Source: Gammaproteobacteria bacterium
GTDB lineage: Bacteria; Pseudomonadota; Gammaproteobacteria; Competibacterales; Competibacteraceae
Assembly: GCA_020846135.1 (NCBI GenBank)
Contig: JADLEK010000041.1
Coordinates: 1 to 64,000, forward strand
Reading direction: 5' to 3'
Length of the DNA stretch: 64,000 bases
Shown: positions 34,528 to 42,489 of the stretch, piece after piece
Position numbering within the stretch: the first letter of the stretch is position 1
Layout of the letters: each line of letters opens with the position of its first letter
Made by a program: the position numbers and the translations under genes
Notes under the pieces: model-generated
What the model was told of the DNA's origin: nothing
The model's input: only the letters and a program-made list of their open reading frames with translations
Databases searched by the model: none

Positions 34528-34774
34528 CAATGGTTCGGACAGTTTTGATTTTTCAAAAACCTAAGCAGATCAGACAGAAGAGAGTTTGCCGTTTTGGATC
34601 AGGCTGCGAAACTCCTTGAAAAGCCAAGGGTTCGGGGTTAAATATCAATAAAATCATTATAAATCAATATATCGCTCATTAAATCGAACTCAGGAAAATC
34701 CCTAAGTTGGATTTAATAGGGGCTACAGAAGCCAAGTTCTTGCTGTAGACCCGTCAAAACTGTTCGAACCATTG
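34528..34774. mobile_element. MITE-like element 1 (247 bp, 21-bp terminal inverted repeats)
   Basis: CAATGGTTCGGACAGTTTTG A at the left end (34528-34548) and its reverse complement at 34754-34774 differ at one base. The interior is AT-rich and has no coding sequence. No clear target duplication is visible. It is probably a non-autonomous element or the ends of a decayed insertion sequence. Confidence 0.7.
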
Positions 34775-34835
34775 TTAATGGAATTGTTAATTCCTTCAAT
34801 AATGCTAGTTGTGAATCGATGGGTAAAGTATTTAA

Positions 34836-35009
34836 GGTTCTTCGCGGGTTCTTGTGGAAATCGGGGCTTTGTGTCACATATTAATTATATTGAATGAATG
34901 ATACATCAATAATCGATTGATTTTAAATGGCATCAATCTAACCGCAAGCTGGCTCAACAGACCAAAATCCGTCCTAGAAGACCAACTCCACAAGAACCCG
35001 CGAAGAACC
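34836..35009. mobile_element. MITE-like element 2 (174 bp, perfect 23-bp inverted repeats, 8-bp target duplication)
   Basis: The left terminus begins GGTTCTTCGCGGGTTCTTGT and its 23 bases are repeated perfectly, inverted, at 34987-35009. The octamer GTATTTAA flanks both sides (34828-34835 and 35010-35017). There is no open frame inside, so mobility would need a transposase supplied elsewhere. A similar 20-bp terminus with two mismatches is at 56105-56124. The rest of the 743-bp gap 34356-35098 shows no gene. Confidence 0.85.
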
Positions 35010-35098
35010 GTATTTAATACATATTCCTTCCAATTGTTGAGCTTATATAAGTAGATGATTTAGATACTTATTTTTCGTTCATTATCTGTATCCTGATT

Positions 35099-36538
35099 TT
35101 ATTTAACAATTTTTTCAGTCACCGGTTGCGGATTGATCCGCGCCAGAAAACACAAACCCATGCCGATAAAACTGGCGACTGCCGCCAAGATAAACATCTT
35201 CTGAAATCCCGTAGCCAATACCTCAACTGGCAGTCCAGCCTTGGCCAGCGCCCCGTGGCCCGTGGTCGGTAAATACCCGGAAAATACGGTTTCAGTGAGG
35301 GAGATGCCGATTCCAGCCCCCAAGATGAGAATAAAGTTGAACATCCCGGAGATGTTGCCCTGATTCCCTTCATGGGAAAAACTCATCAACAGGTATTCGG
35401 CAGGAACCTGAAAAAGACTAAAACTCGCGCCAAACCAGGCCAACGCGACGACGATCCAGAACAGGCCATCAATCGCCAGTGTGCTGGCAAACACCAGACA
35501 GGCAATGCCCAACAGACCGGCAGCGATGATGCTCAGACCACGGGGCGACCATTGATCGGTAATTTTTCCGGCTAACGGACTCAGTACGGCATAACAGCCA
35601 GACACAATGATCATCAACAGGCCATTGTGCTGTGGCTCCAGTTTTTTAACCAGTTCCAGATAGAACGGCAACAAAAAACTCGAGCCATTCTGAACGATCA
35701 CGACTATGAAAAAAGCCAGCAGGCCGAACAAAAAATACCGGTTCTTCATTAAAGCGATGTCCAGAAATGGATCAGGACAATAAACTTCCCGGTAAATCAG
35801 AATTACCGCTGATAACAACGAAATCAGTAAGCTGCCCAGAATCGGGATTGACTGCCAGCCCAGTTCGTGGCCTGCCCCCAAACCATAGAATAATAATCCA
35901 ACGCTGATAAAGCAGAAGATCGCATTCCAGAAATTAAAAGATTCACGGAAAAGCCGGGATAGTGGTGGGTCGTCCGCACTGGGGAAAGCCCGTTGCGTAA
36001 AAACCAAGATGAACAAACCTAGGGGGATATTAATGAAAAACAGCCAGCGCCATGAGAGATAACCGGTCAGCAATCCACCGATCGGCGCGCCCAACATGAA
36101 ACCCAAAGCCGATGCTACCAGCAGCATACTGAGCGTCCGCCCCCGGATAACCAATGGCACAAACTGAATGACAATCGCGTAAACCGTCACCATCAGCATA
36201 GCGCCACCGATGCCTTGAATACAGCGGGCAACAATCAGCAGCAGGAGATTAGGCGCGATGCTACAGAACAGTGAACCGACTAAAAACATGATCTGCCCAA
36301 GAATAAAAGCCCGGCGCGGCCCGATTTTGTCGGTGACCTTGCCGAAGATCAGCAAGACGCTGGAAAGGAATAACAGATAGGACAATTCAACCGCTGCCGC
36401 TTCGGAAGTCGTGGCGTTAAAATATTCGGCAATGGTCGGAAGCGCGATCAAAACAATCGAGGAATCGACCGTAGCCATAAATTCAACCAGACACAGGGTA
36501 ATAATGATCGGGTAATAATTGCAGGGTTCAGTGGACAT
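35099..36538 (-). CDS. MFS drug-efflux transporter, DHA2 (14-span) family
   Basis: The 479-residue protein has about 14 membrane spans. Motif A is at GKVTDKIGPRRAFILGQIMF (near residue 65), and motif C-like residues are in ASALGFMLGAPIGGLLTGYL near residue 140, as in EmrB/QacA drug-proton antiporters. The N-terminal EFMATVDSSIVLIALPTIA is typical of the family. The stop is at the edge of an AT-rich, transposon-rich region and the gene stands alone, so it may be acquired. Substrate is unknown. Confidence 0.88.
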   Translation of the reverse strand: MSTEPCNYYPIIITLCLVEFMATVDSSIVLIALPTIAEYFNATTSEAAAVELSYLLFLSSVLLIFGKVTDKIGPRRAFILGQIMFLVGSLFCSIAPNLLLLIVARCIQGIGGAMLMVTVYAIVIQFVPLVIRGRTLSMLLVASALGFMLGAPIGGLLTGYLSWRWLFFINIPLGLFILVFTQRAFPSADDPPLSRLFRESFNFWNAIFCFISVGLLFYGLGAGHELGWQSIPILGSLLISLLSAVILIYREVYCPDPFLDIALMKNRYFLFGLLAFFIVVIVQNGSSFLLPFYLELVKKLEPQHNGLLMIIVSGCYAVLSPLAGKITDQWSPRGLSIIAAGLLGIACLVFASTLAIDGLFWIVVALAWFGASFSLFQVPAEYLLMSFSHEGNQGNISGMFNFILILGAGIGISLTETVFSGYLPTTGHGALAKAGLPVEVLATGFQKMFILAAVASFIGMGLCFLARINPQPVTEKIVK

Positions 36539-36554
36539 GGCATAGGCGCTGAGG

Positions 36555-36722
36555 TTGAGTCATTGATGGTCTTTGGCTCTGACGACAGAGAGAAAATCCG
36601 GGAGGCCGCGTTGGACACGAATCTCTCGAAGCGCTAAGCAGAGTTCCGATACCGATCCGCAGAAATGCCGGGGTCATCGGAAGCTGGATGACGTGGGTGA
36701 TGTCAGCGATGCGTAATTCCAT
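36555..36722 (-). pseudogene. Relic of a DUF2721 membrane protein gene
   Basis: The minus-strand reading from 36722 begins MELRIADITHVIQLPMTPAF followed by LRIGIGTLLS, close to the DUF2721 N-terminus. After a frameshift near 36625 another frame gives FVSNAASRIFSLSS, similar to the usual NRLARIVDR stretch. The rest of the gene is missing. The call rests on memory of the family pattern. Confidence 0.5.
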
Positions 36723-36796
36723 AAGGAAGCGTCTGGAGGCTGATAACGAGCGCGGGGAATTATATAGGAGTCCTACTTGAGTTGTGGAAAAAGGCA

Positions 36797-36855
36797 AAAT
36801 CCCCCCGCCGCTGACGCGGCTTCCCCCTTTGTCAAAGGGGGCAGGGGGAATTTTT
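36797..36855. repeat. CCCCCTTTGTCAAAGGGGG palindromic repeat
   Basis: An inner hairpin with CCCCCTTT and AAAGGGGG arms (36823-36841) lies within a larger imperfect palindrome bounded by AAAATCCCCCC and GGGGGAATTTTT. This is a common bacterial intergenic repeat type. Between it and 37092 I see no complete gene. Confidence 0.65.
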
Positions 36856-37092
36856 CAGCTAACCGCGACCACAATTGATTTAGGAAGCCTATAAAAGCTC
36901 AACTGTCGATGGAGCCAAGTATAATCGGATGCCTCAACAGGAAAGGCGCTAAACCGTATTTCGCCTAAAGGTGAAAATTTATACCCTGCTGTGTCGAAAT
37001 TAAAAGAGGTTGCCTGTTATGGGGCACAGTGCTGGGCCGCGCCCTCACCGACGCCATTCTGGTCGGGTTTCTCGGCAGCTCCGCCCGCTTCG

Positions 37093-37734
37093 TTGAATAT
37101 CCTGATCGCCGACGATGACGCCTTGCAGCGGGAACTGTTGCAGGGCTTTCTGGAAAAGCACGGCTATCGGGTGTTCAGCGCCGGCGATGGGGCGGAAGCC
37201 GTGCAGTTATTCCGCCGCGAACCGGTGCAACTGGCGCTGCTGGATCGCCGGATGCCGGGCCTGACTGGCGTTCAGGTTCTCGCCGAAATGAAGGCGATCA
37301 ATCCCCTGGTGCGGGCGATCCTGATCACCGCTTACAGCGCGGTCGACGTGGCGGTGCGGGTGATGCAACTGGGCGCGGACGATTTTCTGGAAAAGCCAGT
37401 CGATCTGGCGCGGCTCCTGGAGAAGATCCAGCAGGTCGAGCAGGATTTGGCGGTTGCCGAGGACGTCGTCGAAGTGCGGCAGGCGGCGGCGGAAGCGCCG
37501 TTGCCGCTCTCCGTGATCGGCGACAGCCCGGCGATGCGCGAGGTGTTTTCGCTGGTGCGGCGGGTGGCAGATACCCCGTGGAGCGTCCTGATTCTCTGTT
37601 TGTCGAACGCTACGCCCGCCGCCCGGCCCAACTGGCCCCGGAATACCCTGGATCTGCTGATTAAACATCCCTGGCCGGGCAAATGTCCTGGAACTGGAAC
37701 ATCTCATTCAGCGCAGCCTGACTCTGTCGGGCTG
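37093..37734 (+). pseudogene. NtrC-type response regulator gene with internal deletion
   Basis: A complete receiver domain is readable (NILIADDDALQRELLQGFLE, phospho-acceptor in LALLDRRMPGLTG, KPVDLARLLEKI). The AAA+ domain starts as VIGDSPAMREVFSLVRRVAD and breaks at about 37592. What follows is LFVERYARRPAQLAPE, then after one-base shifts DLLIKHPWPG and VLELEHLIQRSLTLSG, the end of a sigma-54 activator domain. Walker A, GAFTGA and Walker B are lost. No good ribosome site stands before the receiver. An intact open frame to 37827 exists but is a chimera of these pieces. Confidence 0.8.
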
Positions 37735-37946
37735 TCCACAATCACGTCCACGGTCGTCTGGCCCAGATGTTGCGCGGTGTACTCCCCGCCCTACCGTTCA
37801 ATCTCCCGCACCAGAGCGCGAAGATGATTGCGGGAGCCACGCAGCAGATTGTCGTACACCGCTTTCAAATCCAGAGCGGCGAAAGCCGGCGTAGCAGCAA
37901 GGGCAGTCAATGGCGCGATAGTCAGCAGGTTACGAGTTGGATTCAT
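37722..37946 (-). pseudogene. Relic of a secreted DUF2202 (ferritin-like) protein gene
   Basis: The reading from 37946 begins with a signal peptide, MNPTRNLLTIAPLTALAATP then AFAA, and jumps in frame to AVYDNLLRGSRNHLRALVRE, the conserved late part of DUF2202. A TAG (37791-37793) interrupts it where Gln is expected, and GGEYTAQHLGQTTVDVI follows. Most of the domain is deleted. It overlaps the tail of the NtrC-type relic on the other strand. Confidence 0.65.
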
Positions 37947-38121
37947 CGGTGAGTTCCTCAAGGTAGTCAATGGGTCATGCGGTATGGCAACCCCTTAAGC
38001 AGAACTCGTGCCAAGCTTGAGTACGTTGTGCTGCTTGCCGATACGGGGATCAAACGGGGATGCTGGTCGACAAATCGCGTTTCCGGTCGACGAAAATGTC
38101 GAGCGCCGCATTATGTTCAAT

Positions 38122-40038
38122 CTACCGGGTATAGGTGAACGAGAGCGAGTTGCTGGCGCCAGCGGGGTTGCCCACCGAAACCTGCACCGTATCCTTACCC
38201 TTCGGGGCGGCAACCTGGATCGTCCCGGTGGTATTGGCGTAAGCAAAATCGCTGTTGGGGATCGAGGTTCCGCCGAAGTTGACCGTGGTCACGGCATTGA
38301 GATGGGTCCCGGTGAGTGTGACCACCGTGCCTGCCGTACCGCTGGTGGGTGAAAGGGTGGTGAGCGTTGGAACAACGAACGTAGGTGCGAAGGGTACGTT
38401 GACGGCCCAAGGACCCACAGCATAAGGCGCGCCCGGATTGCCCTGCACATTGTCCTGACCTGAAGGCCCCGGCGGTCCGAGCGGGATGGTTCCATAGTTG
38501 GTCGTGACCCCGCAGGACACATCGAAGTTGAGGCCATTACCCGAACTCCCACTCACGCCAACGATATCGGCGGCCGCGGTGTCCTGAAGGTAATAGCTGC
38601 CGAGCGATTCAGCCGCCGTGCATTCCAGGGTCTGAGCGCCCCTGCCGTAGTAAGTCCATCCCAGGAGTAGCGAGGTGTCCATGATCACCGGCAGGCCGGT
38701 ATCGGCAAACTGCTGCCGAACCGCCGGCTGCGCCTGCCAGACCCAGCTCTGAACGGGACTGAAGTCGCCGCCATAGATGATGGAAGGCAGTGCGCCGCCG
38801 GTATTGAGTCCCGGCCCGCCACAGGCATGGTTGGCGGGTTCGATGTTGGCATGCACGAAGTCCCACGAGTCGTAGGTCCAACTGGCGGCGTTGTCCGTAG
38901 CGCCAATGTTCACCTGGGTCTGGAGCGCATCGTAGCTGGTGGTATTGGTATCGCTATACGACACCCCGCCACCGAAGGCCAGGCTGGCGCTGGGTCCATC
39001 GCTGTCCAGCCCCGCCGTGCCGGTCCCGGACAGGCTCCAGGTCGTGCCGATCGCGACTGTGCTGCTGGGGTTCGCCTCCACCGGCGCGAAGCCCTGGCCA
39101 ATATCCATCTGGTCGAAGGTAATCCCCGGCGGTGCGGCGCTCATATTGGCCTGGCGGAGCCAGTAGGCCGCAATGCGGGTGGAATGGGTTCGATTGCCGT
39201 AGAAGTTCTGGCAACCGGCGGTATTGAGATTGGCGAACATCCGCATGATGAAGTAATCGGTCGGCTGTTCGGGGGCGGCGTCGGCAGAGTAGACCATCCA
39301 TGCCGACAGGTAGACTTTCGCGGTATTCACGCACTGCTGTACGGGTCCGGGCTTGGTCAGGGTCCCGCAGGTGCTCCAGTAGGCGGACATGGTGTCGGAG
39401 AAGGCGATCTGCCAGGGGGGCGCGGTAAATGAAAGCGCCGTGGGGCCAGAGGACTGGCTGACGCGGTTCGCGCTCGCCGACGGTTCGATTCCCCGCACCT
39501 TTTCCAGAATCCAGGTGGCGGCAAAATCAGCCCGCTCCTGCTTGCTGGAGTCCGGCTCTGGTCCGTTCAGCGCCGGGAAGGGCGGCGTAGCCATCATCCG
39601 CATCAAGCCGTTCGGTTGGGCAAAGCCATACACCTCGGTGAAAGCAGAGTCCGCGGGCATCCGATCCAGCGCAATGGCGGGAGGCGTACCCGTAAGCGCG
39701 TGCAGCGCCTCGACATGGTGATGCCGGGAACTGGTGACCAGCACCGCATGTTGTCCCCCCGTGATCACGGCGCGCGCGGCAGTCTTCTGGGTTTCGGACA
39801 GCCCTAGAAAGCTGTCTGCGGAGAGCAGCAGGACGCCATTGGTTTCGCCGCGCCAGGGGCGGGGGGCAAAGGTTTGCAGGAGTTGCGCGGCCAAGGCCCC
39901 GTCGAGCATCCCATACACATAGCTGCGGCCCACCCTGCCGTCGTCACTACGACTGTCATCATCATCGCTCCCACACCCGGTCAGCAGGCTTAAGTTCAGG
40001 GTGGCGATGATCAGTACATACAGCAGTTTTCGCAGCAT
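38122..40038 (-). CDS. Lipoprotein with C-terminal IPT/TIG domain
   Basis: The 638-residue protein begins with a lipoprotein signal (MLRKLLYVLIIATLNLSLLT, then lipobox LLTGC at Cys22) followed by an acidic SDDDD stretch. The C-terminal 80 residues (PTLTTLSPTSGTAGTVVTLT onward) form an IPT/TIG Ig-like domain. The middle region has WSLSGTGTAGL, GGVSYSDTNTTSYDALQTQV and ASWTYDSWDFVHA, which loosely recall beta-barrel pore-forming toxins of the leukocidin type; this is tentative. Six or more cysteines suggest disulfides. It is monocistronic. The function is unknown; export to the outer membrane or surface is likely. Confidence 0.75.
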   Translation of the reverse strand: MLRKLLYVLIIATLNLSLLTGCGSDDDDSRSDDGRVGRSYVYGMLDGALAAQLLQTFAPRPWRGETNGVLLLSADSFLGLSETQKTAARAVITGGQHAVLVTSSRHHHVEALHALTGTPPAIALDRMPADSAFTEVYGFAQPNGLMRMMATPPFPALNGPEPDSSKQERADFAATWILEKVRGIEPSASANRVSQSSGPTALSFTAPPWQIAFSDTMSAYWSTCGTLTKPGPVQQCVNTAKVYLSAWMVYSADAAPEQPTDYFIMRMFANLNTAGCQNFYGNRTHSTRIAAYWLRQANMSAAPPGITFDQMDIGQGFAPVEANPSSTVAIGTTWSLSGTGTAGLDSDGPSASLAFGGGVSYSDTNTTSYDALQTQVNIGATDNAASWTYDSWDFVHANIEPANHACGGPGLNTGGALPSIIYGGDFSPVQSWVWQAQPAVRQQFADTGLPVIMDTSLLLGWTYYGRGAQTLECTAAESLGSYYLQDTAAADIVGVSGSSGNGLNFDVSCGVTTNYGTIPLGPPGPSGQDNVQGNPGAPYAVGPWAVNVPFAPTFVVPTLTTLSPTSGTAGTVVTLTGTHLNAVTTVNFGGTSIPNSDFAYANTTGTIQVAAPKGKDTVQVSVGNPAGASNSLSFTYTR

Positions 40039-40092
40039 GAAACTTCTCCGGTCTGGTCATGAAAAGGGATAAAACCATCTCAGTTTCAATGG

Positions 40093-40145
40093 CGAATTTT
40101 CCCTCCCTGGACAAGGAGGGGGCGGCGCACAGCGCCGGGGTGGTT
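40093..40145. repeat. Short GC-rich intergenic palindrome (AAGGAGGGGGCGGCG type)
   Basis: TTTTCCCTCCCTGGACAAGG followed by AGGGGGCGGCGCACAGCGCC and GGGGTGGTTT resembles a known style of dispersed bacterial repeat. It contains GGCGC-ACA-GCGCC as an inner hairpin. It is upstream of the lipoprotein gene and may overlap its promoter region. Confidence 0.4.
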
Positions 40146-40218
40146 TAAAACGGCGATCTACAGGTTAGCGGGGATTTATGGAAAGCAAAGAACCCGGGAA
40201 TGACTCAAACACCCCGTT

Positions 40219-40320
40219 GTAGGGTGGGCACGGTCCACCTTGCACGCAGGAATTGACGATGGTGGTGGGCCGTGCCCACCCTACCCGGCTTCGACCTTGG
40301 GGATCGCGGCTGCTCCATTC
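40219..40320. repeat. GGGTGGGCACGG inverted-repeat element, copy A, with a recD 3'-end duplicate
   Basis: GTAGGGTGGGCACGG (40219-40233) and CCGTGCCCACCCTAC (40270-40284) are perfect inverted arms. Directly after it, 40282-40320 read on the minus strand encodes NGAAAIPKVEAG-stop, nearly the last twelve codons of recD (GAAAIPKVEAG-stop). It lies 15 bp past the TPR gene stop. Copy B at 42407-42489 stands in the same relation to the real recD. Confidence 0.8.
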
Positions 40321-40334
40321 GCCAGGGTAGGGAC

Positions 40335-42242
40335 TCAATTCCAAGACCCGGACACAGCCGCCAGCTTGGCCGCGGCCACCCGATCGCCACCCATCGCAAC
40401 ATCCCGCGCCAGATACAGCAAGATCTCCGCTCGCTGTGCCGGATCTGCCAGCACCTGCGCTTGCTGGAGCGCCGCCGTGAAATCAGCCCGGGCCAGTGCG
40501 GTTTCTCCCCGACCCGCCAGACCTAACGCCAGTGCGCTGAACGCCTTGGCCTGATACTGGTACAGATCCGACTCCTGCTTCAGCGATAACCGATTGCCCC
40601 CCTGCATTTTCCCGGCAATCTGATCCAATAGGGCTTTCGCTGCTCCCGAATCGCCGGCTTCTGCAAGATGTTTGGCCAGAAGCGCCTGTGCCACTAACTG
40701 ACCATCCGGATTCGGCATCGTTTTGATCGCCGCCGCCTGCTTAAACAGCGTCTCAGACTGCTGCAAACGTCCGGCTTGAGCCAGATCCCGCGCAATCACC
40801 CCCAGGATTAGCGTCTGGCTAAACGGTTCTGTCACCAACCGGGTCATCTCAATCGCTTGGCTGAAATAATCGTTGGCGGCTGAGTCCTGGACATTATTCA
40901 GCGTCCGCGCCAACCCGCTGAGCGCCTGTGCTCGCTCGTCGGGCGTCGTAATCGAATGGGTCAGGTTAGTTGCTCGAGACCAATAGGTTTTTGCCGTCGC
41001 CAGATCTTTTTGCTGATGATACTGATAAGCAATTGCAGCCTGCACCTCCGCCTGTGCGCGATTAAACGCATCCAGTTGTCCGGCGGACAGATTCCTGCGC
41101 TCAGCGCTCAGCAATTCAACGGCCTGATCGATGCTGCGCACCGCCGCCGCCAGATTCCCAGATTGCGCCTGATACCGGGCCAGACTTACCCACAGCCGCG
41201 GATCACGGGCGGTTTTGCCGGAATCAGCCGGCGACGGCAGGGCCAGCTTATCGACGTTGAGCAACGGAACCGGTCGTGTGCGTGTAGCCAATGCAGTTGC
41301 ACCAGCACCGCCGTTAGCCTGAGATGCAGTTGCGGCAGTCACTGCGTCCGCCCCGGACTGTCCGGCCGCCGAAGGAGCGCCGCCGCCGGTTTGCGCATCA
41401 ACCGCAGCGGTGATCGCATCGGCCCCGGCTTGACCGGGTGCCCCAGTAGCGGCGTTGCCCGCCCGGGCAGCGATCGTAGCGATCATTGCCTCTGCTCCGG
41501 CTTGACCGGTTGCCGAAGGGATAGCGGCTACCTCGCTGGAATCGGCAACCCGAGATTTGTTCGTTGAACTGAATTGCAGTTGCCAGACCAGCAGGCCGAC
41601 GCCAATGAGTGCAACCGTTAAACTGCCCAGTGTCGGGTATACGATTTCCGGTCTGCGTTTGAGAAGCATCCTGAATTTACGCCATGGAGTGATTCCCAAC
41701 GATTTTTCTGCCTGACGCCGGGCCTGTTCCAGGAGTTCTAACTGGGCCTTTTCCCGTTTCCTGTGGTCCTTGTCACTGGTGTTTTCAAGCTCCTCCCGTT
41801 GCTCCCTTTCCAGCAACTCCTTCACCCTGAGACGTTCCCTCTCCATGGCCTGCCGCAGGTCGCTGGTCGCGTGGTAGTTGCGGCCGATGATGCCGCAGCG
41901 CTCGCAGATATCGAGATTGTTGCCAATCGCCATTGGCTGGCGATGGTTGCAAGCCGGACATTGATAAACAACACCGTCATCTTCTATCGGAGCCAGGCTC
42001 AGTTTCATCGGGTCGAGACGGACGCTGAGGCCAATCGCGGTCAGTTTTTCCAGCAGAGCCTGCGCCTTGTCTTTCTGAATATTTTCCCCAAGCACCACCC
42101 GTTGACCCAAATCGATCTGATGGAAAGTGTTATCAAATGCCGCATCATTGCCCTTAAATAATGCTTTGAATGCGGTACGCACGGTTTCCCGATTTTGACC
42201 GGGTTGAATGCCCAGCGCGGCAAGTCTGAAAGTAGATTCCAT
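40335..42242 (-). CDS. Membrane-anchored zinc-ribbon/TPR protein
   Basis: The 635-residue protein has an N-terminal 85-residue domain of unknown type, then a zinc ribbon (CPAC and CERC about 15 residues apart, near residues 95-115), then a charged helical segment. One span follows (TLGSLTVALIGVGLLVWQL, near 215). An Ala/Gly-rich linker has three near-repeats of the form GQAGADA about 30 residues apart. The C-terminal 330 residues form helical TPR-like repeats (LWVSLARYQAQSGNLAAAVR, AYQYHQQKDLATAKTYWSRA). The start at 42242 gives MESTFRLAALGIQPG. The gene is flanked by direct copies of the same repeat. The function is unknown; a scaffold role is a guess. Confidence 0.72.
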   Translation of the reverse strand: MESTFRLAALGIQPGQNRETVRTAFKALFKGNDAAFDNTFHQIDLGQRVVLGENIQKDKAQALLEKLTAIGLSVRLDPMKLSLAPIEDDGVVYQCPACNHRQPMAIGNNLDICERCGIIGRNYHATSDLRQAMERERLRVKELLEREQREELENTSDKDHRKREKAQLELLEQARRQAEKSLGITPWRKFRMLLKRRPEIVYPTLGSLTVALIGVGLLVWQLQFSSTNKSRVADSSEVAAIPSATGQAGAEAMIATIAARAGNAATGAPGQAGADAITAAVDAQTGGGAPSAAGQSGADAVTAATASQANGGAGATALATRTRPVPLLNVDKLALPSPADSGKTARDPRLWVSLARYQAQSGNLAAAVRSIDQAVELLSAERRNLSAGQLDAFNRAQAEVQAAIAYQYHQQKDLATAKTYWSRATNLTHSITTPDERAQALSGLARTLNNVQDSAANDYFSQAIEMTRLVTEPFSQTLILGVIARDLAQAGRLQQSETLFKQAAAIKTMPNPDGQLVAQALLAKHLAEAGDSGAAKALLDQIAGKMQGGNRLSLKQESDLYQYQAKAFSALALGLAGRGETALARADFTAALQQAQVLADPAQRAEILLYLARDVAMGGDRVAAAKLAAVSGSWN

Positions 42243-42406
42243 AGGGGAGAAGCCTCGCGTTAATCTGTTGAAGGTGCAGTGACATGTGCGCAATCATAAC
42301 GGATATTTTGTCATTTTCGAGATTCTGAACAATTTGAAACACATCTGTGATTTTTTCAGACAGGGGCTAATGCTGCTGTTCAGGAGGCGCGGGTCAATCG
42401 ACAACA

Positions 42407-42489
42407 GTTGCAGGGTGGGCACGGCCCACCTTGTATGGAGCAATTGATATGGAGCAATTGACGCTGATGGTGGGCCGTACCCACCCTAC
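42407..42489. repeat. GGGTGGGCACGG inverted-repeat element, copy B
   Basis: The arms GCAGGGTGGGCACGG and CCGTACCCACCCTAC are inverted with one or two mismatches. The interior carries a short tandem repeat (ATGGAGCAATTGAT then ATGGAGCAATTGAC). The right arm contains the TAG stop codon of recD (42486-42488). Confidence 0.8.

Noticed and set aside
34356..35098. Possible transposase remnant in the AT-rich gap
   Set aside because: No frame longer than a few dozen codons and no DDE-type motif; the region is explained by two short MITE-like elements.
40205..40402. 65-codon minus-strand open frame over the repeat
   Set aside because: It is formed by the GGGTGGGC palindrome and the recD-tail duplicate in a non-recD frame; a similar frame over copy B confirms it is repeat-derived.
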